Assembly: GCA_937920575.1 (NCBI GenBank)
Contig: CAKZSF010000019.1
Coordinates: forward strand, 1-5,481
DNA: 5,481 bases
Origin: an uncultured Sphingomonadaceae bacterium
Lineage (GTDB): Bacteria; Pseudomonadota; Alphaproteobacteria; Sphingomonadales; Sphingomonadaceae
Reading direction: 5' to 3'
Shown: positions 1-5,481 of the stretch, piece by piece
Numbering within the stretch: the first letter of the stretch is position 1
How the letters are laid out: the number at the start of each line of letters is the position of its first letter
Made by a program: the position numbers and the translations under genes
The notes under the pieces: generated by a model
Told to the model about the DNA's origin: nothing
The model's input: the letters and a program-made list of their open reading frames with translations, nothing else
The model's database searches: none

Positions 1-7
1 GAGAGAT

Positions 8-13
8 GAGGAA
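8..13 (+). promoter_or_regulatory. Ribosome binding site of the P450 gene
   Basis: A GAGGAA run lies 7 bases upstream of the ATG at 21, a normal Shine-Dalgarno spacing. It favours that ATG over the in-frame ATG at 6, which overlaps the site and would have only five bases of leader within the window. Confidence 0.6.
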
Positions 14-20
14 CAGAGCC

Positions 21-1319
21 ATGGCCACCGCAACACCCAATATCGCATCGTCCGAGATCGCCCGCACGGTGATTGACCCGAACGCCTATGCCGAGTGGGA
101 CGGCCTGCTCGACACATTTGACTGGCTGCGCGAAAACCAACCGGTTGCGCAGATCAAACCCGATGAAGAAGGCGTATTCGAGCCGTTCTGGCTGATCACA
201 CGCTATGATGATGTGATGCGGATCAGCAAGGACAACACGACGTTCCTGAACAATCCGCGCCCGGTCGTCTTCAGCCTGAACAGTGCCATCGAATTCTCCA
301 GAAAGGCCACAGGCAGCAACATGCTGGTGGATTCGCTGGTTGTGTTCGACGCGCCGATCCACCCGAAATACCGTAAGCTGACGCAAGACTGGTTTATGCC
401 GCGCAATCTCAAGCTGATGGAAGGCGAGATTCGCGCGCTCGCTGACAAAGCAGTGCAAACAATGATCGACAATGGGCCAGAGGTCGATTTCGTCAAATCA
501 GTCGCGGCCCCCATGCCGCTGCACGTGATCATGCAAATCCTCGGGATTCCGGAAGAGGACGAGCCGCGCATGCTGATGTTGACACAGCAATTGTTTGGCG
601 GACAGGATGCGGACCTTTCGGGCACCGGCATGGAGAACATGACACCCGAGCAAGTCATGCAGTTGGTCGCAGGTGCGGTGAAAACCTTCGAAGACTATTT
701 CGCCGGGATCGCCGCCGAGCGTCGCGCGAACCCGACCGATGATGTCGCCAGCATCATTGCCAACGCCAAGGTCGATGGTGAGCCGCTCAGTGATCGCGAT
801 ATGGCCGGTTATTACATCATTGTTGCCACCGCCGGCCACGACACCACCTCGGCCACTATGTCAGGCGCGATGCTAGCGCTGGCGCGCGACCCCGAACAGT
901 TTGCCAAAGTGAAGGCCGACCGCTCGCTGCTGCCGGGGCTGGTTGAGGAGGCGATCCGCTGGACCACCGCCGTACAGCACTTCATGCGCACCGCGGCAGA
1001 GGATGTTGAGATTAGCGGCCAGAAAATCGCCAAAGGCGACTGGATGATGCTGAACTATGTAGCGGCCAATCACGATCCGACACAATTCGACAATCCGCGC
1101 GCTTTTGACGCCAGCCGCAGCCCCAACCGTCATACAGCCTTTGGCGCAGGCGCGCATCAATGCCTCGGCTTGCATCTGGCACGGTTGCAAATCCGGATTC
1201 TGTTTGAGGCACTGCTGGACCGTTTGGACTCAGTGGAACTGGCGGGCGAGCCAGCGCGGGCAACATCGACCTTTGTTGGCGGACTCAAAACGCTACCGCT
1301 GAAAATCAGCGCCGGCTAG
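21..1319 (+). CDS. Cytochrome P450 monooxygenase, substrate unknown
   Basis: Predicted soluble haem monooxygenase of 432 residues, a usual length for a bacterial class I P450; I see no N-terminal membrane anchor. Seen in the sequence (numbering from the ATG at 21): the I-helix oxygen-activation motif AGHDTT at 271-276, the K-helix ExxR as E310-A-I-R313, and the haem-binding loop FGAGAHQCLG starting at F374 with the axial thiolate Cys381. The C-helix segment HPKYRKLTQDWF and the C-terminal FVGGLKTLPLKI block also look like intact P450 elements. By family knowledge it would take electrons from a ferredoxin and ferredoxin reductase, but neither is encoded here. Terpene-, steroid- and fatty-acid-hydroxylating families share this general pattern, so I assign no CYP family or substrate. 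The start at 21 is chosen because of its Shine-Dalgarno; the ATG at 6 would add five residues. The gene converges on tyrA. The P450 assignment is very secure, the role is not. Confidence 0.96.
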   Translation: MATATPNIASSEIARTVIDPNAYAEWDGLLDTFDWLRENQPVAQIKPDEEGVFEPFWLITRYDDVMRISKDNTTFLNNPRPVVFSLNSAIEFSRKATGSNMLVDSLVVFDAPIHPKYRKLTQDWFMPRNLKLMEGEIRALADKAVQTMIDNGPEVDFVKSVAAPMPLHVIMQILGIPEEDEPRMLMLTQQLFGGQDADLSGTGMENMTPEQVMQLVAGAVKTFEDYFAGIAAERRANPTDDVASIIANAKVDGEPLSDRDMAGYYIIVATAGHDTTSATMSGAMLALARDPEQFAKVKADRSLLPGLVEEAIRWTTAVQHFMRTAAEDVEISGQKIAKGDWMMLNYVAANHDPTQFDNPRAFDASRSPNRHTAFGAGAHQCLGLHLARLQIRILFEALLDRLDSVELAGEPARATSTFVGGLKTLPLKISAG

Positions 1320-1327
1320 GCCCCGCT
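1308..1327. terminator. Possible weak bidirectional terminator
   Basis: AGCG (1308-1311) can pair with CGCT (1324-1327), and inside it GGC (1314-1316) with GCC (1320-1322) around a TAG loop, leaving a small C-rich internal loop. A short T run (TTTTATT) follows on the + strand, and on the minus strand the hairpin is followed by GATTTTC. It sits exactly where the P450 and tyrA genes converge and overlaps the P450 stop codon. The stem is short and interrupted, so this is a tentative call. Confidence 0.3.
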
Positions 1328-1328
1328 T

Positions 1329-2243
1329 TTATTCAGGATCATGATCGCTGCGACCGAAATCGGGCCGCGCATCATCCTGCCCTTGCTCGATAATCGACCG
1401 GCGGATCGCGCGCGTCTTGCTGAAGAGATCGAACAGCGCATCGCCATCATCGCGGCGGATGGCGCGTTGTAGCCGCGTGAGATCCTCGCTGAACACTTGC
1501 AGCATTTCCAGCACCGCGTCCTTGTTGTTCAGGAACACATCGCGCCACATGATCGGGTCGCTCGCTGCAATGCGCGTGAAATCACGGAAACCGCCAGCTG
1601 AGTATTTGATAACTTCGCTGCGCGTCACATCCTCTAGATCGCTCGCCGTCCCGACAATTGTGTAGGCGATGAGGTGTGGCAAATGGCTCGTCACCGCGAG
1701 CACCAGATCGTGATGCTCAGGCGTCATAATTTCCACGTCTGCGCCGAGCGATTCCCAGAATTCGGACAGGTTGGCGAGCTTGCCTTCTGCTACACCATCG
1801 GGAGGCGTCAGAATGCACCAGCGGTTTTCAAACAGGCTCGCAAAACCGGCATCCGGGCCGCTTTGTTCGGTTCCTGCAACCGGGTGCGCAGGAATGATCG
1901 CGTGACGGGGCAATACGTCGCGCAGAGACGCTGCAACCGACGCTTTGCAAGAACCGACATCGCTGACAATCGCGTGATCGGGAAGCGTTGGCGCAAGCGC
2001 CTCTGCCGCCCCTGCCATCGCGCCAACCGGCACGCACAGGATCACCAGGTCAGCCTCTCGAACAGCCTCGGCCGGATCAGCACAAACCGTATCGACCAAG
2101 CCCCGCTCGGCAGCGCGCGCTCTTACATCAGCGTCAGCGTCATAGCCGGACGTGCGGACGTCCGGCGCATGCGTTTTCACCGCTAGGCCGACCGACCCGC
2201 CGAGCAGGCCCAAGCCAATTATCGCGACGCTTTGAACAGTCAT
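1329..2243 (-). CDS. tyrA: Prephenate/arogenate (cyclohexadienyl) dehydrogenase
   Basis: Oxidative decarboxylation of prephenate and/or arogenate in tyrosine synthesis; cytosolic, 304 residues, normal for a stand-alone TyrA/TyrC without a fused chorismate mutase. The N-terminal Rossmann fold opens with G10-L-G12-L-L-G15, and D35 at the end of the second strand points to NAD rather than NADP. The family blocks follow: DVGSCK (95-100, including S98), [11 protein letters not shown] starting at H120 (the likely catalytic His), TSHLPHL (185-191), and GGFRDFTR (217-224), whose Arg is expected to bind the substrate carboxylate. The helical C-terminal domain is complete. No ACT domain follows, so feedback control by such a domain is not expected. 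The ATG overlaps the hisC stop by four bases (ATGA), and an AGAGG site lies 7 bases upstream inside hisC, so translation is probably coupled. The name tyrC, as in Zymomonas, would be equally valid; substrate preference cannot be read from sequence alone. Confidence 0.93.
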   Translation of the reverse strand: MTVQSVAIIGLGLLGGSVGLAVKTHAPDVRTSGYDADADVRARAAERGLVDTVCADPAEAVREADLVILCVPVGAMAGAAEALAPTLPDHAIVSDVGSCKASVAASLRDVLPRHAIIPAHPVAGTEQSGPDAGFASLFENRWCILTPPDGVAEGKLANLSEFWESLGADVEIMTPEHHDLVLAVTSHLPHLIAYTIVGTASDLEDVTRSEVIKYSAGGFRDFTRIAASDPIMWRDVFLNNKDAVLEMLQVFSEDLTRLQRAIRRDDGDALFDLFSKTRAIRRSIIEQGQDDARPDFGRSDHDPE

Positions 2244-3340
2244 GCAGCAGCCTCTGCCAGCTCGCGCAGCGCGTTGGCGATCACAGCCATATCATTCGAC
2301 GTGCCAATCGTGATCCGCAGCGCATCAGGCAGACCCTGGCCTGGCAAATGCCGCACCGCGTATCCAGCATCAGCAATGCCCGCGAGCGCGGCCTCTGCTG
2401 TCAGCGCCCCTTCGAAAAGGACCAGCAGGAAATTGGCTTCGCTGGGCACGGCGCGCAGACCTAAATTGCCCATCGCGCCAATTGCCTCGGCAAATTTCGC
2501 GCGCTCTGCCGTGTTGTGATCGCGCGATTTTGCCACAAAGCCCTGATCATCAAGCGCCGCAACCGCTGCCGCTTGTCCGCTGGTGGTGACGTTGAACGGC
2601 CCGCGAATACGATTGAGATTGGCGATAATATCGGGATCGCCCGTGCCCCATCCAATCCGCTCTCCAGCCAGTCCATAGATTTTAGAGAATGTCCGCGTTA
2701 CCAGCACATTCTTCGTGTTGCGCGCCAGATCGAGCCCGCCATCATCTGCCCCGTCCGCCAGATATTCGCCATAGGCCTGGTCCAACACCAGCAGCACATT
2801 GTCGGGCAGCCCCCAGTGAAGCGCGGCAACCTCGTCACGGGTCAGATAGGTACCGGTCGGATTGTTGGGGTTGGCAAGAAACACCACCCGCGTGCGGGGG
2901 CTAAGGCATTTCAGGAGGGCGTCCACGTCCGTGGCATAATTCTTGTCCGGCGCAATGACGGGCAAGGCGCCGCATCGGCGGGCGGCGGTATCGTAGACCG
3001 AGAAGCTGAATTTGGTGAACAGCACTTCATCGCCCGGTCCAGCATAGGCTTGTGCCGCCAGATTCAGCAGCTCGTCAGAGCCTGTGCCGCATACGATCCG
3101 GTCGGCATCCAGCCCGTGAACTTCGGCCAGCTTGGCGCGCAACGCACACGCATCGGGATCGGGATAGGGCGCGGTTGCAGCCACGCTTTTGCGCGCCGCC
3201 AGCGCTTGTTTGCTGGCACCCAGCGGGTTCTCATTGGCCGAGAGTTTGACCAAAGCACGCCCGTCAGCGGCTTTCGCCTGGCCCGGCACATAGGGGTGGA
3301 TCGCGTTGATCCATTGTTTCGCAGTTGGTCCCTTCGACAT
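2240..3340 (-). CDS. hisC: Histidinol-phosphate aminotransferase
   Basis: Fold-type I PLP aminotransferase of 366 residues that interconverts imidazole-acetol phosphate and histidinol phosphate with glutamate; cytosolic. Visible motifs: the N-terminal signature SANENPLG (34-41), NPNNPTG (157-163, N160 facing the cofactor), DQAYGEY with D187 and Y190 at the pyridoxal ring, the Schiff-base lysine K220 in SKIYGLAG, R228 in ERIGWG, and LRITIGT near the end with R342 as the likely substrate-carboxylate arginine. The ATG at 3340 is chosen because the protein then begins [20 protein letters not shown], like other alphaproteobacterial HisC. The frame stays open to 3613, but the extension would overlap metX, has low-quality sequence and does not resemble HisC. 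I see no clear Shine-Dalgarno before 3340. It is first in an operon with tyrA. By analogy with Zymomonas (recalled, not checked), it may also transaminate aromatic keto acids or prephenate. Confidence 0.94.
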   Translation of the reverse strand: MSKGPTAKQWINAIHPYVPGQAKAADGRALVKLSANENPLGASKQALAARKSVAATAPYPDPDACALRAKLAEVHGLDADRIVCGTGSDELLNLAAQAYAGPGDEVLFTKFSFSVYDTAARRCGALPVIAPDKNYATDVDALLKCLSPRTRVVFLANPNNPTGTYLTRDEVAALHWGLPDNVLLVLDQAYGEYLADGADDGGLDLARNTKNVLVTRTFSKIYGLAGERIGWGTGDPDIIANLNRIRGPFNVTTSGQAAAVAALDDQGFVAKSRDHNTAERAKFAEAIGAMGNLGLRAVPSEANFLLVLFEGALTAEAALAGIADAGYAVRHLPGQGLPDALRITIGTSNDMAVIANALRELAEAAA

Positions 3341-3367
3341 AGTTGCCAACGCTTGGAAGAAAAACTG

Positions 3368-3393
3368 CCCTTCGACAAGCTTATGCCGAGCGG
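3368..3393 (+). repeat. REP-like element, left copy (degenerate)
   Basis: The stretch holds TTCGACAAGCT at 3371-3381, ends in CGAGCGG and is preceded by CCC. It resembles the short dispersed repeat with core TTCGACAAGCTCAG that I remember from sphingomonad and other proteobacterial genomes; 12 of those 14 core bases match. Bases 3372-3381 are an exact reverse complement of 3429-3438. The GC stem flanking the core in typical copies is damaged here (ATGCC in place of AGGGC), so it looks like a decayed copy. The family assignment is from memory. Confidence 0.45.
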
Positions 3394-3400
3394 TTAAGGG

Positions 3401-3412
3401 AAGAAAATTCTT
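3401..3412. repeat. Short AT-rich palindrome
   Basis: AAGAA (3401-3405) and TTCTT (3408-3412) form a perfect 5-base inverted repeat around AA. It lies within about two bases of the midpoint of the two larger inverted arms at 3372-3381 and 3429-3438. It could be an operator half-site pair or chance in an AT-rich patch. Confidence 0.3.
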
Positions 3413-3416
3413 TATT

Positions 3417-3445
3417 CGGTTGGTGCTGAGCTTGTCGACGCACTG
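3417..3445 (-). repeat. REP-like element, right copy, inverted
   Basis: Read on the minus strand this contains GTCGACAAGCTCAG, matching 13 of 14 bases of the remembered core TTCGACAAGCTCAG, followed by CACCAACCG. GTGC (3423-3426) and GCAC (3440-3443) flank the core and can form the short stem expected of such elements. It is inverted relative to the copy at 3368-3393, a head-to-head arrangement like paired REP elements. It ends about 11 bases before the first possible metX start, so it would lie in the metX leader or promoter. Confidence 0.5.
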
Positions 3446-3455
3446 TTTTCCCATC

Positions 3456-3460
3456 GGTGA
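3456..3460 (+). promoter_or_regulatory. Candidate Shine-Dalgarno for a GTG start at 3469
   Basis: GGTGA matches the end of the anti-Shine-Dalgarno complement and sits 8 bases before the GTG at 3469. The other possible start, GTG at 3457, lies inside this site and has no purine-rich sequence before it. The site therefore argues for the later start. Confidence 0.4.
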
Positions 3461-4560
3461 ATCACAACGTGGCTGACAAAGCGAAATCTCTGCGACTGAA
3501 CGCGCCGCTCCCGCTTGATAGCGGACGAGAGTTAGCGCCTGTCGAAATCGCTTATGAAACCTATGGGGAGCTGAACGCCGACAAGAGCAACGCCATCCTG
3601 ATCTGCCACGCACTGACCGGCGACCAATATGTGGCCAGCACGCATCCTGTTACGGGCAAGCCGGGCTGGTGGGAGCGGATGGTCGGCCCCGGCAAGCCGA
3701 TCGACACGGATCGGTTCCACATCATCTGCGCGAATGTGATTGGCAGCTGCATGGGCTCAACCGGCCCGGCGAGTGATGGTGAGAGCGGCGCACCTTACGC
3801 GATGCAATTTCCCGTCATCACCATCCGGGACATGGTCCGCGCGCTGGATGTGATGCTGGGGCAAATGGGGATTGAGCGGCTCTATTGCGTGGTTGGTGGA
3901 TCGATGGGCGGGATGCAGGCGCTAAGCCTTGCCGCCAATTTCCCCGAACGAGTCGCTCGCGTGCTGGCAATTGCCACCACCGCACGACATTCCGCACAGA
4001 ACATCGCCTTCCACGAGGTCGGTCGCCAAGCGATTATGGCCGATCCGAACTGGCAAGCCGGCGATTACTATAATGGCGATACGCCGGATTCAGGTCTCGC
4101 TGTGGCGCGGATGGCCGCGCATATCACCTATCTTTCTGAGGAAGGCCTGACGGAGAAATTCGGCCGCCGACTGCAAGACCGCGATGCAAAGAGTTTCGGC
4201 TTTGACGCTGATTTTCAAGTCGAAAGCTATCTGCGCTATCAGGGCAGCGGCTTTACCCAGCGGTTTGATGCCAACAGCTATCTCTATATCACCCGGGCGA
4301 TGGACTATTTCGACTTGGCTGAAGAACATGGCGGAAAACTGGGCAACGCTTTTGCGCAGTCCTCTGCGCGTTTTTGTGTCGTGAGTTTTGACAGCGACTG
4401 GCTCTACCCAACTTCGGAAAGCCGCCACATCGTCCACGCGTTGAACGCCGCGGCCCTGCCGGTCAGCTTTGTCGAGCTTTCCGCACCATTTGGGCATGAC
4501 AGCTTCCTGTTGGACGTGCCTGCTCTCGACCGCGTGGTGGAAGGGTTTCTGTCGGCATGA
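3457..4560 (+). CDS. metX: Homoserine O-acyltransferase (acetyl type likely)
   Basis: Alpha/beta-hydrolase-fold enzyme that transfers an acyl group from acyl-CoA to homoserine in the first committed step of methionine synthesis; cytosolic, 367 residues from the first GTG. Seen: the nucleophile elbow GGSMGGMQ with S149, D314 in SDWLYP and H347 in FGHDSFLLD, a complete triad with the Asp-His spacing I recall for the Haemophilus enzyme. Also typical are [27 protein letters not shown], the GSCMGSTGP loop, [15 protein letters not shown] and [11 protein letters not shown]. No ATG is available: an in-frame TGA at 3427-3429 leaves only GTG at 3457 or 3469, and the GGTGA at 3456-3460 favours 3469 (363 residues). 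It is transcribed divergently from hisC and its TGA overlaps the metW ATG. Some MetX proteins use succinyl-CoA; the GSCMGSTGP loop, unlike the GGCNGSSGP I recall in Pseudomonas succinyl-type enzymes, suggests acetyl-CoA, but this is inference. Confidence 0.94.
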   Translation: MNHNVADKAKSLRLNAPLPLDSGRELAPVEIAYETYGELNADKSNAILICHALTGDQYVASTHPVTGKPGWWERMVGPGKPIDTDRFHIICANVIGSCMGSTGPASDGESGAPYAMQFPVITIRDMVRALDVMLGQMGIERLYCVVGGSMGGMQALSLAANFPERVARVLAIATTARHSAQNIAFHEVGRQAIMADPNWQAGDYYNGDTPDSGLAVARMAAHITYLSEEGLTEKFGRRLQDRDAKSFGFDADFQVESYLRYQGSGFTQRFDANSYLYITRAMDYFDLAEEHGGKLGNAFAQSSARFCVVSFDSDWLYPTSESRHIVHALNAAALPVSFVELSAPFGHDSFLLDVPALDRVVEGFLSA

Positions 4561-5150
4561 GCGAGACGCTTCGCCCAGATCTGAGCATCATTGCCCGGGA
4601 GGTGCCGGCTGGCGCGCGCGTGCTTGATATTGGCTGCGGCGACGGCGCGCTGATGGCGGCGCTTAGCGACAACAAAGGGGTTGATGCGCGCGGGCTGGAG
4701 CTAAATGCGAGCCAGGTTGAACGCTGCGTCGCGCGCGGCTTGTCTGTGGTGCAAGGTGACGCCGATAGCGATCTGGCCGAATATCCGAACAAGGCGTTTG
4801 ACTATGCTGTGCTCAGCCAAACCTTGCAGACCTCTGCCCGGCCCGACCAGATGCTGGAGCAATTGCTGCGTGTGGGGCAGCAGGCCTTTGTCAGTTTCCC
4901 CAATTTCGCGCATTGGCGCACGCGCGCGGCGTTGATGTTCGGCGGCAAAATGCCCGTCACGCGGACGCTGCCCGTCAGCTGGTTTGAGACGCCAAACATC
5001 CACCATGTCACGATCGTGGATTTCCGAGAATTGGTGGCGGCACAAGGCGCGCGGATAGAGCGCAGCTGGTATTTTGCGGGCGACCAACAGATCGGTGCAA
5101 GCGGCGCGAATTGGCGCGCAGAACTCGCGCTGTTTCAGCTGTCGCGCTAA
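4557..5150 (+). CDS. metW: Methionine biosynthesis protein MetW, SAM-methyltransferase fold
   Basis: A 197-residue class I methyltransferase-fold protein of the MetW family, a typical length. Seen: the SAM-binding glycine loop VLDIGCGDG (22-30), the acidic end of strand 2 in GLELN (E48), GDADSDL (67-73), VLSQTLQ (85-91), and the MetW signature blocks SFPNFAHW (113-120) and [15 protein letters not shown]. The family is almost always next to metX and is needed with it for methionine synthesis in several bacteria. Work I recall suggests MetW binds and activates MetX rather than serving as a classical methyltransferase; its own substrate is not settled. Its ATG overlaps the metX stop by four bases (ATGA), and a GGAAGGG stretch about 11 bases upstream within metX could serve ribosome binding, so the two are probably made in a fixed ratio, fitting a partner role. 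The C-terminus looks complete. Confidence 0.93.
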   Translation: MSETLRPDLSIIAREVPAGARVLDIGCGDGALMAALSDNKGVDARGLELNASQVERCVARGLSVVQGDADSDLAEYPNKAFDYAVLSQTLQTSARPDQMLEQLLRVGQQAFVSFPNFAHWRTRAALMFGGKMPVTRTLPVSWFETPNIHHVTIVDFRELVAAQGARIERSWYFAGDQQIGASGANWRAELALFQLSR

Positions 5151-5181
5151 TCGTTTCAAAACATCCCGCGTGTTGATGTCG

Positions 5182-5219
5182 CGCACTGGCCAAGGCGCAG
5201 TCTCTGCTCAAACAGTGCG
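5182..5219. repeat. Weak inverted repeat in metW/CPBP gap
   Basis: CGCACTG (5182-5188) is the exact reverse complement of CAGTGCG (5213-5219), with 24 bases between. No T run follows on either strand, so it is not a standard intrinsic terminator, though it is the only stem I see between these convergent genes (gap 5151-5259). Confidence 0.25.
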
Positions 5220-5259
5220 ACTGTCAGCCGGCTAGCATCGTGACGGAATGCCATTCTTG

Positions 5260-5481
5260 TCAGGCAAGACGCCCTGCCAAGCCGATGAGATTGTGCGCGA
5301 TCACGGGCATCACAATGCTGCCGCTCTTCAATCGCATCCAGGTGAGCACAACGCCCGCCAGCCCGACATAGCCGAATATGAAGACGCTGAACTGCACTTG
5401 GCCGCCCTCACTCAACGTCACCGCATGGGCGAGCGTGAACACAATCCAGCTCATCACGGCCGCCCAGATTGGTGCGGTCCG
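5260..5481 (-). CDS. CPBP-family (CAAX-type) membrane protease, C-terminal part
   Basis: Partial gene: the frame is open from the TGA at 5260 to the window edge, giving 73 residues of C-terminus; the true start lies beyond 5481. Two hydrophobic helices are visible. The first carries VFTLAH (F15 and H19 of the fragment), matching CPBP motif 2 (FxxxH). The second region, PVIAHNLIGLAGRLA, matches motif 3 around H63. Motif 1 (EExxxR) should lie just outside the window; the piece before motif 2 (RTAPIWAAVMSW) fits the normal spacing. CPBP proteins are intramembrane glutamic proteases or homologues, with roles from prenyl-protein processing to bacteriocin immunity; nothing here tells which. The usual polar residue four positions after the motif-3 His is glycine, with an Asn directly after the His. 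In-frame GTG (5457) and ATG (5454) are internal and should not be taken as starts. Convergent with metW. Confidence 0.72.
   Translation of the reverse strand, partial: RTAPIWAAVMSWIVFTLAHAVTLSEGGQVQFSVFIFGYVGLAGVVLTWMRLKSGSIVMPVIAHNLIGLAGRLA

Larger units (their letters stand above)
3341..3456. promoter_or_regulatory. Divergent hisC/metX intergenic region
   Basis: These 116 bases separate the start codons of two divergent biosynthetic operons and must hold both promoters unless transcription enters from elsewhere. The middle (about 3394-3416) is AT-rich compared with the flanks. I could not find a convincing -35/-10 pair on either strand. The region holds two inverted copies of a repeat-like sequence and a small central palindrome, annotated separately. 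I see no match to the SAM-II riboswitch sequence I remember from other alphaproteobacterial methionine genes. Confidence 0.5.

Noticed and set aside
203..839. Minus-strand open frames inside the P450 gene
   Set aside because: No motif, no ribosome binding site noted, and they are entirely antisense to a P450 with all its motifs.
1674..2464. Open frames of 158-170 codons on the + strand opposite tyrA
   Set aside because: Arg/Pro/His-rich compositions without domains, fully antisense to a well-supported gene; treated as shadows.
2516..3397. Long open frame (293 codons) on the + strand opposite hisC
   Set aside because: It lies wholly antisense to hisC and its leader, has no recognisable motif, and is what codon bias in a GC-rich gene produces on the opposite strand.
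3341..3456. SAM-II type riboswitch upstream of metX
   Set aside because: SAM-II is known upstream of alphaproteobacterial methionine genes, but I could not see its conserved sequence here, and the leader is mostly taken up by the repeat-like element. A covariance-model search with a significant hit would overturn this.
3341..3613. N-terminal extension of hisC up to 3613
   Set aside because: The added 91 residues do not resemble HisC, run through the intergenic repeats and overlap the metX start; the ATG at 3340 gives a normal HisC N-terminus and length.
5151..5259. A small gene or strong terminator between metW and the CPBP gene
   Set aside because: I found no start with a plausible ribosome binding site and no GC stem followed by a T run; only a weak 7-base inverted repeat is present.
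1..5481. Mobile element, CRISPR array, defence island or tRNA
   Set aside because: No transposase, integrase, regularly spaced repeats or tRNA-like cloverleaf were seen; gene order and coding style look like core chromosome.

Overview
The window looks like an ordinary chromosomal stretch from an alphaproteobacterium of the Sphingomonadales, probably near the Erythrobacteraceae. This is inferred from three things: moderately high GC, the style of the HisC, MetX and MetW proteins, and the tandem pairing of hisC with a tyrA-type dehydrogenase, which I recall from Zymomonas mobilis. No database search was possible, so the taxon is a judgement and not a result.

Layout from left to right: (1) a complete bacterial cytochrome P450 on the + strand (21-1319), with no redox partner in view. 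(2) Tail to tail with it, 9 bp between stop codons, a two-gene minus-strand operon transcribed hisC (start 3340) then tyrA (stop 1329), joined by a 4-base ATGA overlap. (3) A 116 bp divergent intergenic region (3341-3456) holding two inverted copies of a TCGACAAGCT sequence, which resemble a short dispersed repeat I recall from sphingomonad and related genomes. (4) A two-gene plus-strand operon, metX then metW, also joined by an ATGA overlap. (5) A 109 bp convergent gap with only a weak inverted repeat. (6) The 3'-terminal part of a CPBP (CAAX-type) membrane protease gene on the minus strand, running off the right edge.

Functionally the centre of the window is amino acid biosynthesis. HisC (histidinol-phosphate aminotransferase, possibly also aromatic) and TyrA (prephenate/arogenate dehydrogenase) link the histidine and tyrosine pathways. 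MetX and MetW act on homoserine acylation in methionine synthesis. The P450 and the CPBP protein are unrelated neighbours as far as the sequence shows.

I found no mobile element, CRISPR array, RNA gene or convincing novel system. The item most worth a second look is the paired inverted repeat in the shared hisC/metX promoter region.
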